A stretch of DNA of 64,000 bases from Gordionus sp. m RMFG-2023 (Eukaryota; Nematomorpha; Gordioida; Chordodea; Parachordodidae). The notes beneath the pieces are model-generated. The model saw nothing but the letters and a program-made list of their open reading frames with translations. It made no database searches and was not told the DNA's origin. Both the position numbers and the translations under genes were made by a program. Numbering within the stretch: position 1 is the stretch's first letter; every line of letters starts with the position of its first letter. Positions 1 to 11,600 of this stretch are shown piece after piece. The stretch lies in NCBI RefSeq assembly GCF_954871325.1, contig NC_088778.1, positions 25,467,120 to 25,531,119 on the forward strand, given 5' to 3'.

Positions 1-59
1 TAGAATATGTAGAAAAACGTTAAGATATTATAGATAATATAATATCTTAGCCCTATGAC

Positions 60-405
60 ATTAAAATAATGTCCAGAATTTGAACAATTACAAAAAATTA
101 TTAGTAATTATAAAATACCAAACATAGATACAGAAATTCTCTTTGAGGAATAATCACAATTTTATTCCTATTATGAAGAAAAATTATCAAAAAACTATCA
201 CATGATTACCCAAGAAAAATGGATGGATTTCTTTCTAATAAAAACTCACCATTGATAGAGAAAATATGCAATTTTATATTTTCTATTCCGCATTCAAATG
301 CTTCATCAGAGAGAATATTCAGTCTAATGACTACTGCTTGGCGAATAGAACGTCATCATTGGAAGCTGAACTTATGGTTAAACAAAATATAACTATTCAT
401 GCAAA
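60..405 (+). pseudogene. hAT transposase C-terminal remnant
   Basis: This is a decayed end of a hAT-superfamily DNA transposase. The readable core, PHSNASSERIFSLM at about 286-327, is the signature of the hAT C-terminal dimerisation domain. It is followed after a frame change by a KAELMVKQNI-like tail. The upstream 180 bases still read as transposase-like sequence but contain stops. No terminal inverted repeat or target duplication was found, and the left part may run off the window. It is dead and old. Its motif spacing differs from the nearly whole hAT at 32.8-35.6 kb, so it probably belongs to a different hAT lineage. Confidence 0.7.
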
Positions 406-420
406 GAGTTTTTAGCCTAT

Positions 421-1959
421 CTCCACAGTGCCGATGGGAAATCTTTATTGCCTCTTAAAATCATCCATAAAATAAAAAAATAATATTATGCTATACTTAT
501 AAACATGAGAAAATTATATATCATAATTGTTATTAGTAAATCAATAAAGAATTTTCATTGTCTTTAAAATCTTGTTATATTATATATAACACATTAACTT
601 AGATGAGTATGCTACATCAATTACCCCGGTCGAAGGCAGGGCAAAAGCGGGCCGAAGGCCCGCAAATTGGGGGGTATGGGGCGAAATCCCCCATTAATTA
701 TTATATAAGAAAAACTCACGTTTTCAAGTGAAGAATATCTGCCAACCCTGATAGGAACACCAAATTTTATTCGCTATTTTTTTATGTAATTTCTATTTTA
801 GGGTAACCTTCCCTTTATTAAGAAGGAACCAATATTTTATGTAAATTATAGCACTTTTATTATTTTATTTAATTTTATATTCGAATTCTTAAAATATTTC
901 TATATATACATTGTCGTATTTTTTTACATCTTATAATAACTTAATATGAAAACTTAAATTACCTAAGCTTGAATAAACAATAATTTAAATGCGATTCAAT
1001 TTACAAATTATATTAACTACCGCTTTATGTAATATATATTTTTTTGATATAATTAAATCAATTATATATTTTTTGGTTATTTAGAGACGATTATACAATT
1101 TGTTCAATAAAATGCAATAAAATATTTGTAAAAAATGTTTTTGACAGTACTTATAAAAATTTTGGTAAGTATTTTAGTTATCTGAAAAATAGTGTTGACC
1201 AGTTCATTTATAAAATATTAAGCGTGAAAAAAAATTTCCAGTTAATTATAAAATTTCTAGCCAGTTTTTTATTTAAATAATTATCAAATTATATAAAATG
1301 AATCAATCTCAACTGAATAAAAAAAAAAGCATTCACATTTTTAATTATTTTTTTTACAACTGCTAAATTTAGTTTTTAAAATCCAGTATTATGAGTGATT
1401 GAATTGAAATACAAATTAATGTCTACTGTATCAAATTTTTAACATAATCTTATCCTAATTTTAACCTTAACCGTCCAATCTTTGTCCCTTACCAAAACAC
1501 AAAGACCGATTCATACCAAAAGTCCCTAAAAAGACTAGTTCCATCCAGACTACCATAAAAAAGAATAGTTTTTGATATTTTGTAGTTTCCATCCATAATT
1601 GCCAAATTACATTTATAGTATTTTGGCGATGTCACAGAATCCCTGCAATAATATCTTATAATAATAACTTAATAAAGATACTCATTACCTTCAATTAATT
1701 TATCTTTCCTCATCTTAAAAGAAAAAAATTGTATTTTCGCGTCAGTAAAATACTCATTAAAAAATAAAATAGGATTTGTTAATTTTTTTTTCGCGTAACT
1801 TGTCGCAATTTAATAATTAAGGTTAATTTACATTTTATAAATTCTATTAATAATGAAAAATTTTTAAAAAAAATTGCATTCGTTTGAAAATCGTGAAATT
1901 GCAGTAAAAAAAACATTATTTTTTAGTATTTAAAATATATTCAAATAAATACTAAATAC
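421..1959. other. Non-coding AT-rich stretch with one GC-rich hairpin patch
   Basis: No gene is visible. The stretch is A/T-rich with many homopolymer runs. The exception is the GC-rich patch at about 622-695, listed separately. Confidence 0.6.
622..695. repeat. GC-rich double-hairpin patch
   Basis: About 70 bases of high G+C sit abruptly inside AT-rich DNA. They contain the perfect stem-loop GCGGGCC-GAA-GGCCCGC (7-bp stem, GAA loop). A second stem follows, with GGGG facing CCCC across CGAAAT. Compact GC hairpins like this are known as mobile GC clusters or double-hairpin elements in some organellar genomes. Its origin here is unknown. Confidence 0.6.
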
Positions 1960-2560
1960 TAGGTTGTAAACGATACTTCAAGCGTTACTCATAACTCGTT
2001 ACGTCTGAAAAAGGAACGCGTTACCGTTACTTAGAAGAAAAAATAACGCGCGTTATTGGCTATTAAAAAGTAACTGGTTATTCGTTACTTAAATTATATA
2101 TAACCCCCCCCCCCCTCCCCTTATATATATAACATAAATAAAATTAGGAACTTTTTATTAACATTTTTTTATATATAATTTATAAATATAATAATATTAT
2201 AAGATAAGATATTTTTGTAATAATTTTTTATTCTTTTTTTTAAAATTTTGATCAGATAAACAAGAGTGTATAATTTCGACGTGCTAAATTCACGTTCAAA
2301 TAGCGCAGAGGATGGGAGGATTGTTTTATATTGAATAAATAAAAATTTTAATTTGGGGAATTTGTTGAAACTTTATATAAGGTATCTTTAGAAAAAAGCT
2401 TAGTTCATTGTCAAAAGAATTTTTATTAGATATATATTCATCCAATTTTTTAAAATCTATATTAGAAAACGATCTGTATGTGTGTTGTTTTTAAAAAGAA
2501 TTTTTCTTTGTCAAAATATTTCATCAAACAGGAAATAAGTATAAGCTTCCTTCCTTCGCT
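1960..2560 (-). pseudogene. hAT transposase remnant with one terminal region
   Basis: On the minus strand, ILPSSALFEREFSTSKL at about 2274-2325, followed in another frame by LSDQNF, is a typical hAT C-terminal domain. The upstream minus-strand bases to about 2560 still read as transposase-like protein with interruptions. Beyond its 3' side, 1985-2095 carries repeated GTAACG / CGTTAC words. Such words are common in the terminal regions of one hAT group. The element is broken in several places, and no target duplication was identified. Confidence 0.65.
2102..2120. repeat. Poly-C tract
   Basis: A run of about 13 C, then T and CCCC, in very AT-rich surroundings. It is one of about ten such poly-C or poly-G runs in the window. 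Confidence 0.9.
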
Positions 2561-2958
2561 GAGATCTAGTTTTATAAAAGTCAATCTGATTTAAATAGCT
2601 GGTTAATTATTGCTTATAATATATATTCAATAGAAATAAAATATAGTCATAATAATAATTGTAAACAATACTTTAATTGTATACATTTATCTCTGTCTTG
2701 CAGAATTGCATTAATGCTTACAAAATAAAATTATTTAAAGCCATTTTTTAAATATTATAATTGTTCTCGTGAGAGTGAAATTTCCAAATGCATTTTTTCT
2801 TCTCTATTACCAATATTTTCATTTTAAAATAAAATATTCGTCTTAATTTTTAAATTGAGACTCAAGATTTAATTTTAGGCCAAAAGCCTGTCTAAGTTCT
2901 AATGGCACTTGTCTACGTTAGGTGATTTAACAACATTAGCATAAGTCTTAATATTTAT

Positions 2959-3229
2959 CAGAGATCTGAGGCCCAGCCAGAGTACACGTACTGAGGCCCA
3001 TTTTAATTTTTTCAAATATACCCGGGTCGGGCCTAAAAAATTTTAAACCTGGCCGGACTATAAATTTTAAATGGCCGTAAGCTATAAAGATTAAAATAAA
3101 TGTAATTTTTAAAAAATCAGGCCCGGTCGGAAATTTTATAATCCGGCCTTAAAAATATAAAACCCGGGCCGGACTAAAAAAATTTTTTTGAAAAAAAGCG
3201 GGTCAGGCTGTTCAAATTGTATGTCTCTG
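2959..3229. mobile_element. hAT-type MITE, CAGAGATCTG family, perfect 8-bp TSD
   Basis: A 271-bp non-autonomous element flanked by the exact 8-bp direct repeat ATATTTAT (2951-2958 and 3230-3237). It starts CAGAGATCTG and ends ATGTCTCTG. The interior alternates AT-rich spacers with CCCGG / GGCCCGG / CCGGCC words and is self-complementary, so it would fold into an imperfect hairpin. The 8-bp duplication and CAGAG ends place it in the hAT superfamily. Related, more decayed copies occur at 9937-10165, 10870-11238, 17190-17330, 18240-18478, 19002-19270, 29166-29437 and 57043-57130. The perfect duplication suggests this is one of the youngest copies. Confidence 0.85.
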
Positions 3230-3703
3230 ATATTTATATATTAGTTAAAATTGTTAATTGACCACCACTAATAAAATTTAAAAAAAAATCTTAAATATTG
3301 TCTTTTACTTTTTAATGATGATCTAATTATATTTATTATTATATTATATCTTAATGGGTAATATATTGATTTCGCCGATATAAAACCATTAAACCAAGCA
3401 TATTCAGATCAAAATTAATATCCCATCACTGAGAAAATCTTATAAAATATTACAAAATATATACAAGAGAAATCAATTTAGAAGAAAATAAAACTCAACT
3501 TAAAATTATTTATAAACTGAATGAAAACTGATCTTATAAATTTATAAAAAAAAGAATGCAATCTAGTGTCTTACAAGCCCTATCACATTCATAAAAAAAA
3601 TCTTTACCTTCTTTTTTTCTCTCCACTCCCCCTTTTAAACAAAGATATTGAAATATGTGTGGCTAGTTTCTTGTAGCCCCGATATAAATAATCATTTATA
3701 TAT

Positions 3704-3825
<122 letters not shown>

Positions 3826-3835
3826 CGTGGGGTTA

Positions 3836-4195
3836 TGGAATCCAAATCTCGCATTTTAAAATCATTTTACTGAAGTCTATGTTTAAATTTGAAAAATCTG
3901 ATTTTAATCCAAAATGTATTATAGCTTGCATAGAGTAACAAACTGTGAATTTTAGAGAATTTTCCCATGAAAATTTATATATATTATTCGCGTAAATATT
4001 TAAAAAAAATATATACACAAAATGTTTAAAGCGAAAATAGTCGGAAATTCATAGGACAGGTAGGTTACCCTTATACATGCCGGAATACATTTTCCGACCA
4101 AATCAAAAAATCTACTTCATTAAATGATTTAAAATTCAGTGATTTTCAATAATTCCATATTTCAATAACGACATATATTTATTAATCATTCTAAT
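3836..4195. repeat. Inverted pair of the GCCGGAATACATTTTCC interspersed repeat
   Basis: A plus-strand copy at about 4030-4195 contains GAAATTCATAGGACAGGTA, GCCGGAATACATTTTCCGA and AAATGATTTAAAATTCAGTG. A partial minus-strand copy sits at about 3836-3960. Other plus copies, all diverged, are at 14998-15090, 16450-16640, 25905-26080 and 31565-31680. No coding potential and no clear target duplication were seen. It is a short interspersed repeat of unknown class, perhaps a MITE or SINE piece. Confidence 0.65.
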
Positions 4196-7100
4196 ATTCA
4201 AGTTTTTTTTAAAAAAATTTAAATTATGCCACAATAGTTAGATATTTTCGTCTTTTCTCAAAGGTAAAAAAAAATAATCGATTTTCATAAATTTAAATGA
4301 GTACTTTTTTTTGATGAAAAAAGCTCTTAAACAATCTTCACTTATTCAATCTTATATCCAATTTCAAGGTATTATAAAGAGTTAGCATCATAAAAAATGA
4401 AAAATAAAAATTAATGGAATTTATTTAATTTTCTCTAAAAAAAATACAGGCTTTAATTTCTACATTTTATAACTAACAATACCACCATTAAATTTTTATA
4501 ACCATTTCTACTTTTTAGTTTATGGCTTTTATACTTTAATTTCCTAAAAAACAAAATTAAATTTATTTATATAGTATTTAAATTTTGTAAAAAAAAAAAA
4601 TTATGAATTGGATTTGATTTTAATCATATAAAAAACATATTTATTGGTCTTAGAAGATTTCCTAAAAATATTGATTAAAAAAAATTGGAAGCGGATTTAA
4701 AAAAAGTTAAATAAAATGCAATTAATCTTGACTTTACAATATTCCAAGCATTTCTAACTTTAATCTTATTAACTATTCGATATATATTCTCATTTTCTTT
4801 TTTTTCCCTGTCAATATCATCAAAAACATCATCTTTGGCCTGTTACCCTCCTCACAGACTTTCCTTATCCTTCAACATTTTTTCTGTCATCAATCATGAT
4901 TTGTCAAATGAATTATCGGTGTGTCTACATAATGGGAAGGGAGGGGGGAGGGTGACTATCTTTGTCTTGGAGTATGTATACAATTAATTTTATTCTAATT
5001 CACATTTTTGGAGTAGTTTTTAAAATAGACATACCTGACGGACTCCTGTCTGTCAAGCCATACAAGAGTGACATAAACTACGAAATGTCTTGGTTTTAAT
5101 ATCTAATATTTATTTTTTTTTATAGAAAATTTTGGCATATATTATATTTATCCTCAGCATTTTACTTTATCTAGGCATTATAAATAAAATAAATAAATTT
5201 TTTATAAAGTTCAAGGCTTAATTTATGATAATATTAAAAATAAAATATAAAAATAATAAATAGAAATAGAGGTATATCCATTTATATTTGATCTCTCAGA
5301 CTCCACAAGAGTTTGCAACCTTTTTTTACTAGTGTACTGAAGGATTAGAGATAAAACAAAATAAAAATAATCCGCCGTGTAGACTTCTTTTAATAAAAAA
5401 TAATAACCCGTTCATAACGTTTCACTTTATAACGTTATCCCACTTTTAACTCCATAATTTCCGGTTCTAAATTTTGGTACTATTAGAAGGGGAAAATAAA
5501 CTCAGAAAGAAATTTTCAGGAAAAAAAACAAAGAGAAAAATAAGAGAAAATAACCTTGGGGAAAAAACCACCCTAAGAAAAATATGTCCTGTAGAAAAAA
5601 TTAAATCCAAAAAAGCCTTAGGAAATACCTCATAAGAATTGAAAAATTACCAGTAAATGTATCTAATTTTATTGATTGCTGATCCAACCCAGGGCATAAG
5701 CTAGAATTGAAGAAATCGTTTTTGCTTGATTTCACTTAAACTAGATGTGGGATATATGGTAATATAGTGTACCAGGAAATTGGGAGTTCAGTTTTTCCCA
5801 AAATATCATGAATGGTCAAGGGAAATGGATGGATGGGGTTGATTGCTAACCTTTACGCTGAGGACGGGAGATAGAGTTGAAAGATTAGAGAGATATGGGT
5901 TAAGGTAAATATAATGTTTTAAAAATAATAAAAACTAATAAAATATCTTTTAAACTATATAATATAGACTAATGTTTTTATAAAAAAATTAAAAGATGCT
6001 AGCTATTAAAGAAATATTTTTTAAATTTGGTTTTATTTATTTTTTGTTAGAAAAAGGGTATAATTGGGAGCTTTTCCCACAATTTCGATGGATTTTTTTT
6101 CAGATTTTTACCATATCTGGTGTAACTTTCCCCGGGAATCCAGATATTATCACATTTCCTGCTTTATTTACCCTTTCCTAACTTTTCGTATTTTAAATTA
6201 GTGGTCTAATCCATTTTTTAATAGTAATGAATTATATCAAAGTTGAGGGTCAAAACTAGTATATCTAGAATACAACGATTCAAAAATTATTTAAGGATTG
6301 AAGTTGAGAAAAATTATTTACGAATTACCAAACATACTATAGATCTAATGTAAATAATTCGATATTATTTTTTTTAAATATTTTTAATTATAAATAAAAA
6401 TATTTATGTTTTTTGTCAAATTATAAGGAAAATGCATTGATTTTTATGTTATTATTATTATTATTATGAAACCTATACTCTGTATTGGTTTTCATTTAAG
6501 TTATTCAATTTATGAAAGAATTTATTCCATTATAAGCTAAACTTATCATCACAAAATATATATTCCAAATGAGTAAAAACAATTTTTTTTTCTTATTAAT
6601 TGACAAATTTTAACTTTTATTTTATTTATGTGGGAAAACTTTATATTTTAATCATCTTTTATTTCTGTATAATTTTATATTATCTGTTTTTATATTGTTT
6701 TGCGGATTAAAAGTTTTTTGTTATTAGCACTCTTAGTTATACCTCTTAGAATGATAGCGTCCTAACTAGCACTTAAAATATTTGTTTATTTTTCTTAAAA
6801 GAAAATTTGGCAAATATTAAAAAAATAATAACGTAAATGATATATCAATATAATATATATGTATATATGACAAATACAAATAATACATATAAGAATTTCC
6901 AAAAATGTAAGATAGGATAGATAGATAAGATCTAAAAAAGGAGTAAATGACTAAAAAGGGCGATTAAATAAATAAATTTAAAAAGAAGAAGCATAAAAGA
7001 AATAAGTAGATGTTGAAAAAATTAAGTCACTAATTTCTAACTAAATTGTTTAGCTAAGGTTAAAGCCCTTTGTTGGGATAACCAGTGTTTTTCCACAAGG

Positions 7101-7264
7101 CTTTTTATCAATTAATATGAATCGTATAGCCCTACAGTCAAATCGAAGCCCGAACTGGGTTTGAGGCTTAAAAACAAAAATTAAATGAGGTTTAAAATAT
7201 GAGTGGTAAACTAATTTTGGAAAAATAACGTCAGTAGTAGCATTTATTTTATTTGGGGTTGGGG

Positions 7265-7580
7265 GGGGTGGCTATAACTTAATCGTTACTTTTTAAAAAA
7301 TAACGGGTTATTTTTTGAGTGACAAAGTATAAATTTTTGTGTCATACTTCGAAAATAAAAATCTATTAATTAGCAATTATTTTATCAATTCATTTTTAAA
7401 ATTTTTATAAGCATCTTTTGAGATAAAAGGTTTAACAAAATATTATTTTTGAACATATTTTTCATTTCTTTTCAGATTAAATTCAGACAAGGGTAAGTAA
7501 CAAATTGCACGTTACTTTTAAGAATATCCGCAACGCATTTATTTGTAAGTTATAAAGTAATGAAAATAACTTACATTAAT
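7265..7580. mobile_element. Probable hAT-derived non-autonomous remnant (GTTACTTTTT type)
   Basis: The left part has CGTTACTTTTTAAAAAATAACGGGTTA. The right part has GTAAGTAACAAATTGCACGTTAC and further GTAA/TTAC words. These resemble the end region of the hAT remnant at 1985-2095. There is no coding content and the exact ends are unclear. Confidence 0.4.
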
Positions 7581-8424
7581 CTAAAAAAAAGGGTTGATAT
7601 AATGACGTCAGTCAACATATACAATTTGTTAAACTACCCAAATTTTATCAAAATGGTATAAGACACATTTAAAATTTATATATTAAAGGATCACTTAGTC
7701 CAACATTATACTCTGGCTTTATATCTATTTACTACATATCCCGTTAGCACGATAAAGTTAAGCTTATAGTGATTCCGTAATCAAAGTTTATGGCGTCTGA
7801 GTCTTTGTAACAACGAATATTTTTTGGTATGTAAGGATAATTTACAACGTTATCTAATATTTTTTGTAAAACGCATAAATAATTAAAAACGTTTGACGCG
7901 ATACATCAATACCGTAAGACTAATAAAAAAATCTCTTGCTAACTGACTCCTAGCATACATTTATCATTTTAAGTATTCGATTGTGAAAACTTTTCATCAA
8001 AATTTTAAATCTTAAAAAGTCTCTCACACCTTCCCTAAATTGATTCTGTTAAATTTCACATTCCGATTTAACTTCATTTTAATTTGCACTCTAAGGCCAA
8101 CAATTCTACATTATTATAATCTACATTTTCAGCATTGCTCAGGTCAAAATTGTCAAACTCCAAGAGAAATTTTTCAAATTGCGGAAAATATATTTTTGTG
8201 GGCTGTTCCGTGATTTGTCTTCACTATTCTCATTTTCATAATCATTACTTTCATTGTACCTAAAAGTCAGTATCGTTTTATTATATTTTTTAAGAGTTGG
8301 TAATATTTTATTCCTTAGCATAATGTAATCGATTTGCTTTATTCATTATAGAACAATAAATTCTTTAATCTGATTTTTTGTGTAGGAATTATCTAGTAAG
8401 ACCAATTAAATAGACTGAGGAAAT

Positions 8425-8640
8425 TAGTGTTGTTAAACGGCTCGATTTGAGTCAATTTTTAAAAAGCTAACTCAATATTTTATCCAGCAAAACATTACTC
8501 AAGCCTGAAGATTGAGCTCATAGATGGCCCAAAGGTCTAAACATCTATTAGCGAAATCTTGATCCCTAGACAATATTTATTTCTGGTTAAATTATTGAGT
8601 TAGCCGTTTTTAAAAATCGGCTAAAAGCCGTACAACACTA
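8425..8640. mobile_element. Foldback MITE, TAGTGTTGTTAAACGGC family
   Basis: A 216-bp element starting TAGTGTTGTTAAACGGCTCG and ending GCCGTACAACACTA. Flanking 8-mers GAGGAAAT and AAGGGAAT match at 6 of 8 positions, consistent with an aged hAT-type target duplication. The arms pair over much of their length, so the whole copy folds back. Relatives are at about 10692-10870, 15940-16068, 16195-16372, 17768-17960 and 25597-25727, several inside introns. Confidence 0.75.
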
Positions 8641-11600
8641 AAGGGAATCATTGGTTTATTCATTAAACTAACTAGAAGATTTTTGATAATTTATTTTGAA
8701 ATTTAATTATAAAATAAAAAAAATTAAAACAAATGAGCTTATTTCTAAAATTTATTATTTCATTTAATAATTAAAATTTTAATATGAAAGAAATTTTAAA
8801 ATTGCGGGAGGTTTCCGGTAGAGAGGTCTGTGCGGGTTGACGAAAATTTGCGGGAGACTCCCGCTAATTGAGGGAGATTTGGCAGCCCCGCTCTCAGTAT
8901 GTGACCGCATTATTACCAAAATTAATCTTATACCACAGTATAAATCTTCACTGACTTTTCTCGAATATTTTCTTTTAGAACCTTGCTCTTCTCAGTCCTA
9001 TTCAGAGTTTATTTACCTTATTTATAATATAATTTAAAAAAAAACAATTTTAATGTTTATATTTGTTGATCACAAAATAAATACATAAACTTCAAGGCAA
9101 CTCTTTGTTATATCGATTGTTTTTTTTTGTTTTTTTTTAAAATAAACTTTTACATTTTAACTATAATTATATTAGCCAAAATATATAACATGCTTACGGT
9201 ATATAATTTAAAAATTATTACACTTATTTGTATTTTGACAATGATTTGAAATGAAATCAATATTTGTTTTGTTAATTTATCGGTAAATATTTATTATAAT
9301 TTATGCAAAATTAGATTTCATTCTTAAATAAGGAATTATTTTAGAAGAAATGTTTCCAATCATACACCTTGAAGATGAAATCCCTTAAATTTTGCTTTGA
9401 GTTCAAAGTTTATGGTATACACAGTTCTAATAACCTTAAATTCCTACATATGGAAAATTATTTACATTCCTTGCTCAAGAGTGGAAATGGTAAAAATTTC
9501 TACACTCGAAATACATTCTCCTATTCCTTATACCGTAAGTGAAAAAAAAATAGCTCCGAAAGTTGATAAATTTTTTATTCATTTTCAACAAACTGTTTTT
9601 TTAAAAAAAATATTGTTATTGTTATTTTAAATGACAATGACAAAGTATATCAAGCGATAAGGAAAATGGAAAAAACCACGTGATTATTTAAATGCTCGTT
9701 TTTTGGTATTTTGTCTTAAAAAATCGTATATAAAAAAAACTATATTCTCAAACTTTTGAAATTTTATCGACAAAGAAGAAAAAAGCTTTTTTTTTAAAAA
9801 AAAATGTCCAAAAATATAATTATAGCAAATTTAAAAATTTAACATGCGATTTCATTAAAATTTTAAAATACTTAAAAGTTTTGAAACTTCTCAGTTTTTT
9901 AAAAATATATATTGGCATGGTCTAAATCATTATCAAAGGCACCTGCAGGTACGGCTTAAAAGTCGGTCCCATTAGAAACTCGAGCAATAACATTTTAAAG
10001 ATCAAGAAAGATTTTTAAAAAATCCGGCCCAGATTGCGTTCAAACTTAAAACCCTGGTTGGGCCAAAAACCTTTTTTTAAAAATTTGGGCAGGATTTATA
10101 AATATTACTATTTTGTTATTATAGGCAGGGCTTACAATTTCAGCTTCTACAGGTTTCTGATATTTCTAATAGAAAGAACTAGGAATATAAAATCTGATTA
10201 TATTTTTCAAAAAATGGATTCCTAAAATTTTATATATATCATGCGCATGATTTTAATTTTTGGGATCAATTATTTAAAAATATTTAGAAGCAAACTACAA
10301 ATTGTTTTTTTTCCCTACAATCTTTTCAAATTATTAACCATTATCCATATACCATCATAATCAAAAGTCATTATATTACAAATTTCATAAAATTATCTTT
10401 TTTAAATTATTATAATGCGCACAAATTGGACTTTTCAACGCTAACGTTTCAAAACACCACTAAAAAATCGTAAATGCAGCTATGTTTATATTGAACCGTT
10501 AATTTTTATTTTTTTAATATGAAACGTCTAAATTTAAAACAAAATGCTGTCCAATTTAAACGAATGCATTTAAAATGTATTATTTGCATTTTGATAATTT
10601 GTGCACACTATTAGGGTGATTTGAAGTGCTATGATATTAAAAATAAAAACACAACCCCAAATTAAAAAACATCGAACTCATTATATCAACTTATGTTGTT
10701 AAACGACTCGGTTTGAGACCATTTTTAAAAAACATGTTAGCTCAATATTTTATCAAAAAAAAATACGCAATCCTAAACAGTTGGCCCAATGTTTGAACAT
10801 CTATTAGCGAAATCTCGAGGCTTAGGCAATATTTTTCCTCCTACAATATTGGGTTAGCCGTTTATAATAAGTTGATATTCTGCATCTGGCCTAATTTTTC
10901 AAGCCCGGTCCGAAATTTTTTTTTAAAATTTTGCCGGCCCCACCTGGACCCGAAATATTTTTTAAAACAATTGCCTGCCGGGCCCGAATTTATTTAAATA
11001 CATAATTAATTTTTATAATTACTCAAAATAAAAGATATGTGTTATATGGTGTCTAGTTTCTATAAATAAAATAAAAATTTTAATTTTACATTAAAAATTC
11101 AACATAAAATTGATAAATTTAGATATATTAAAAAAAATTTCCAAGGCCCGACCCGGCCCGAATTTTTTTTAAAAAATATTAGACCCGCCCAGCCCGAACT
11201 CGATTATTTTTTAAAAACTACTTTTGCAGATCTCTACAATAACATTTTTATTTTATTATAAATTAACCAATCATTTTATAAATTCTGTGTTCTTAAATTC
11301 GTCAAATTAATTCTTTTTTAAAAAATAAAACAAATATCCCCAATACAGTTTATTTAAGGTGAATTCTAAACGATTTCCCAGTTTCAGCCCCCATTAGTCT
11401 ATTATTAAACATGCCACAAACTAAATTCTAGACAACATGTTTAACCTAAGATATATCACTAAATTTCCTACTTTCACCTCCTCTACGAGAAAAGCTTACA
11501 TGACAATAACTTTAAATTAGAAGAAAGAAAACTTCACACCTAATTTTTTGATAACTGCCTTTTTTTTCTTATAAATTTTCACATATAAAATTTTGATTTG

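Noticed and set aside
6457-6472. ATT trinucleotide repeat
   Set aside because: Only about five units, expected in this base composition.
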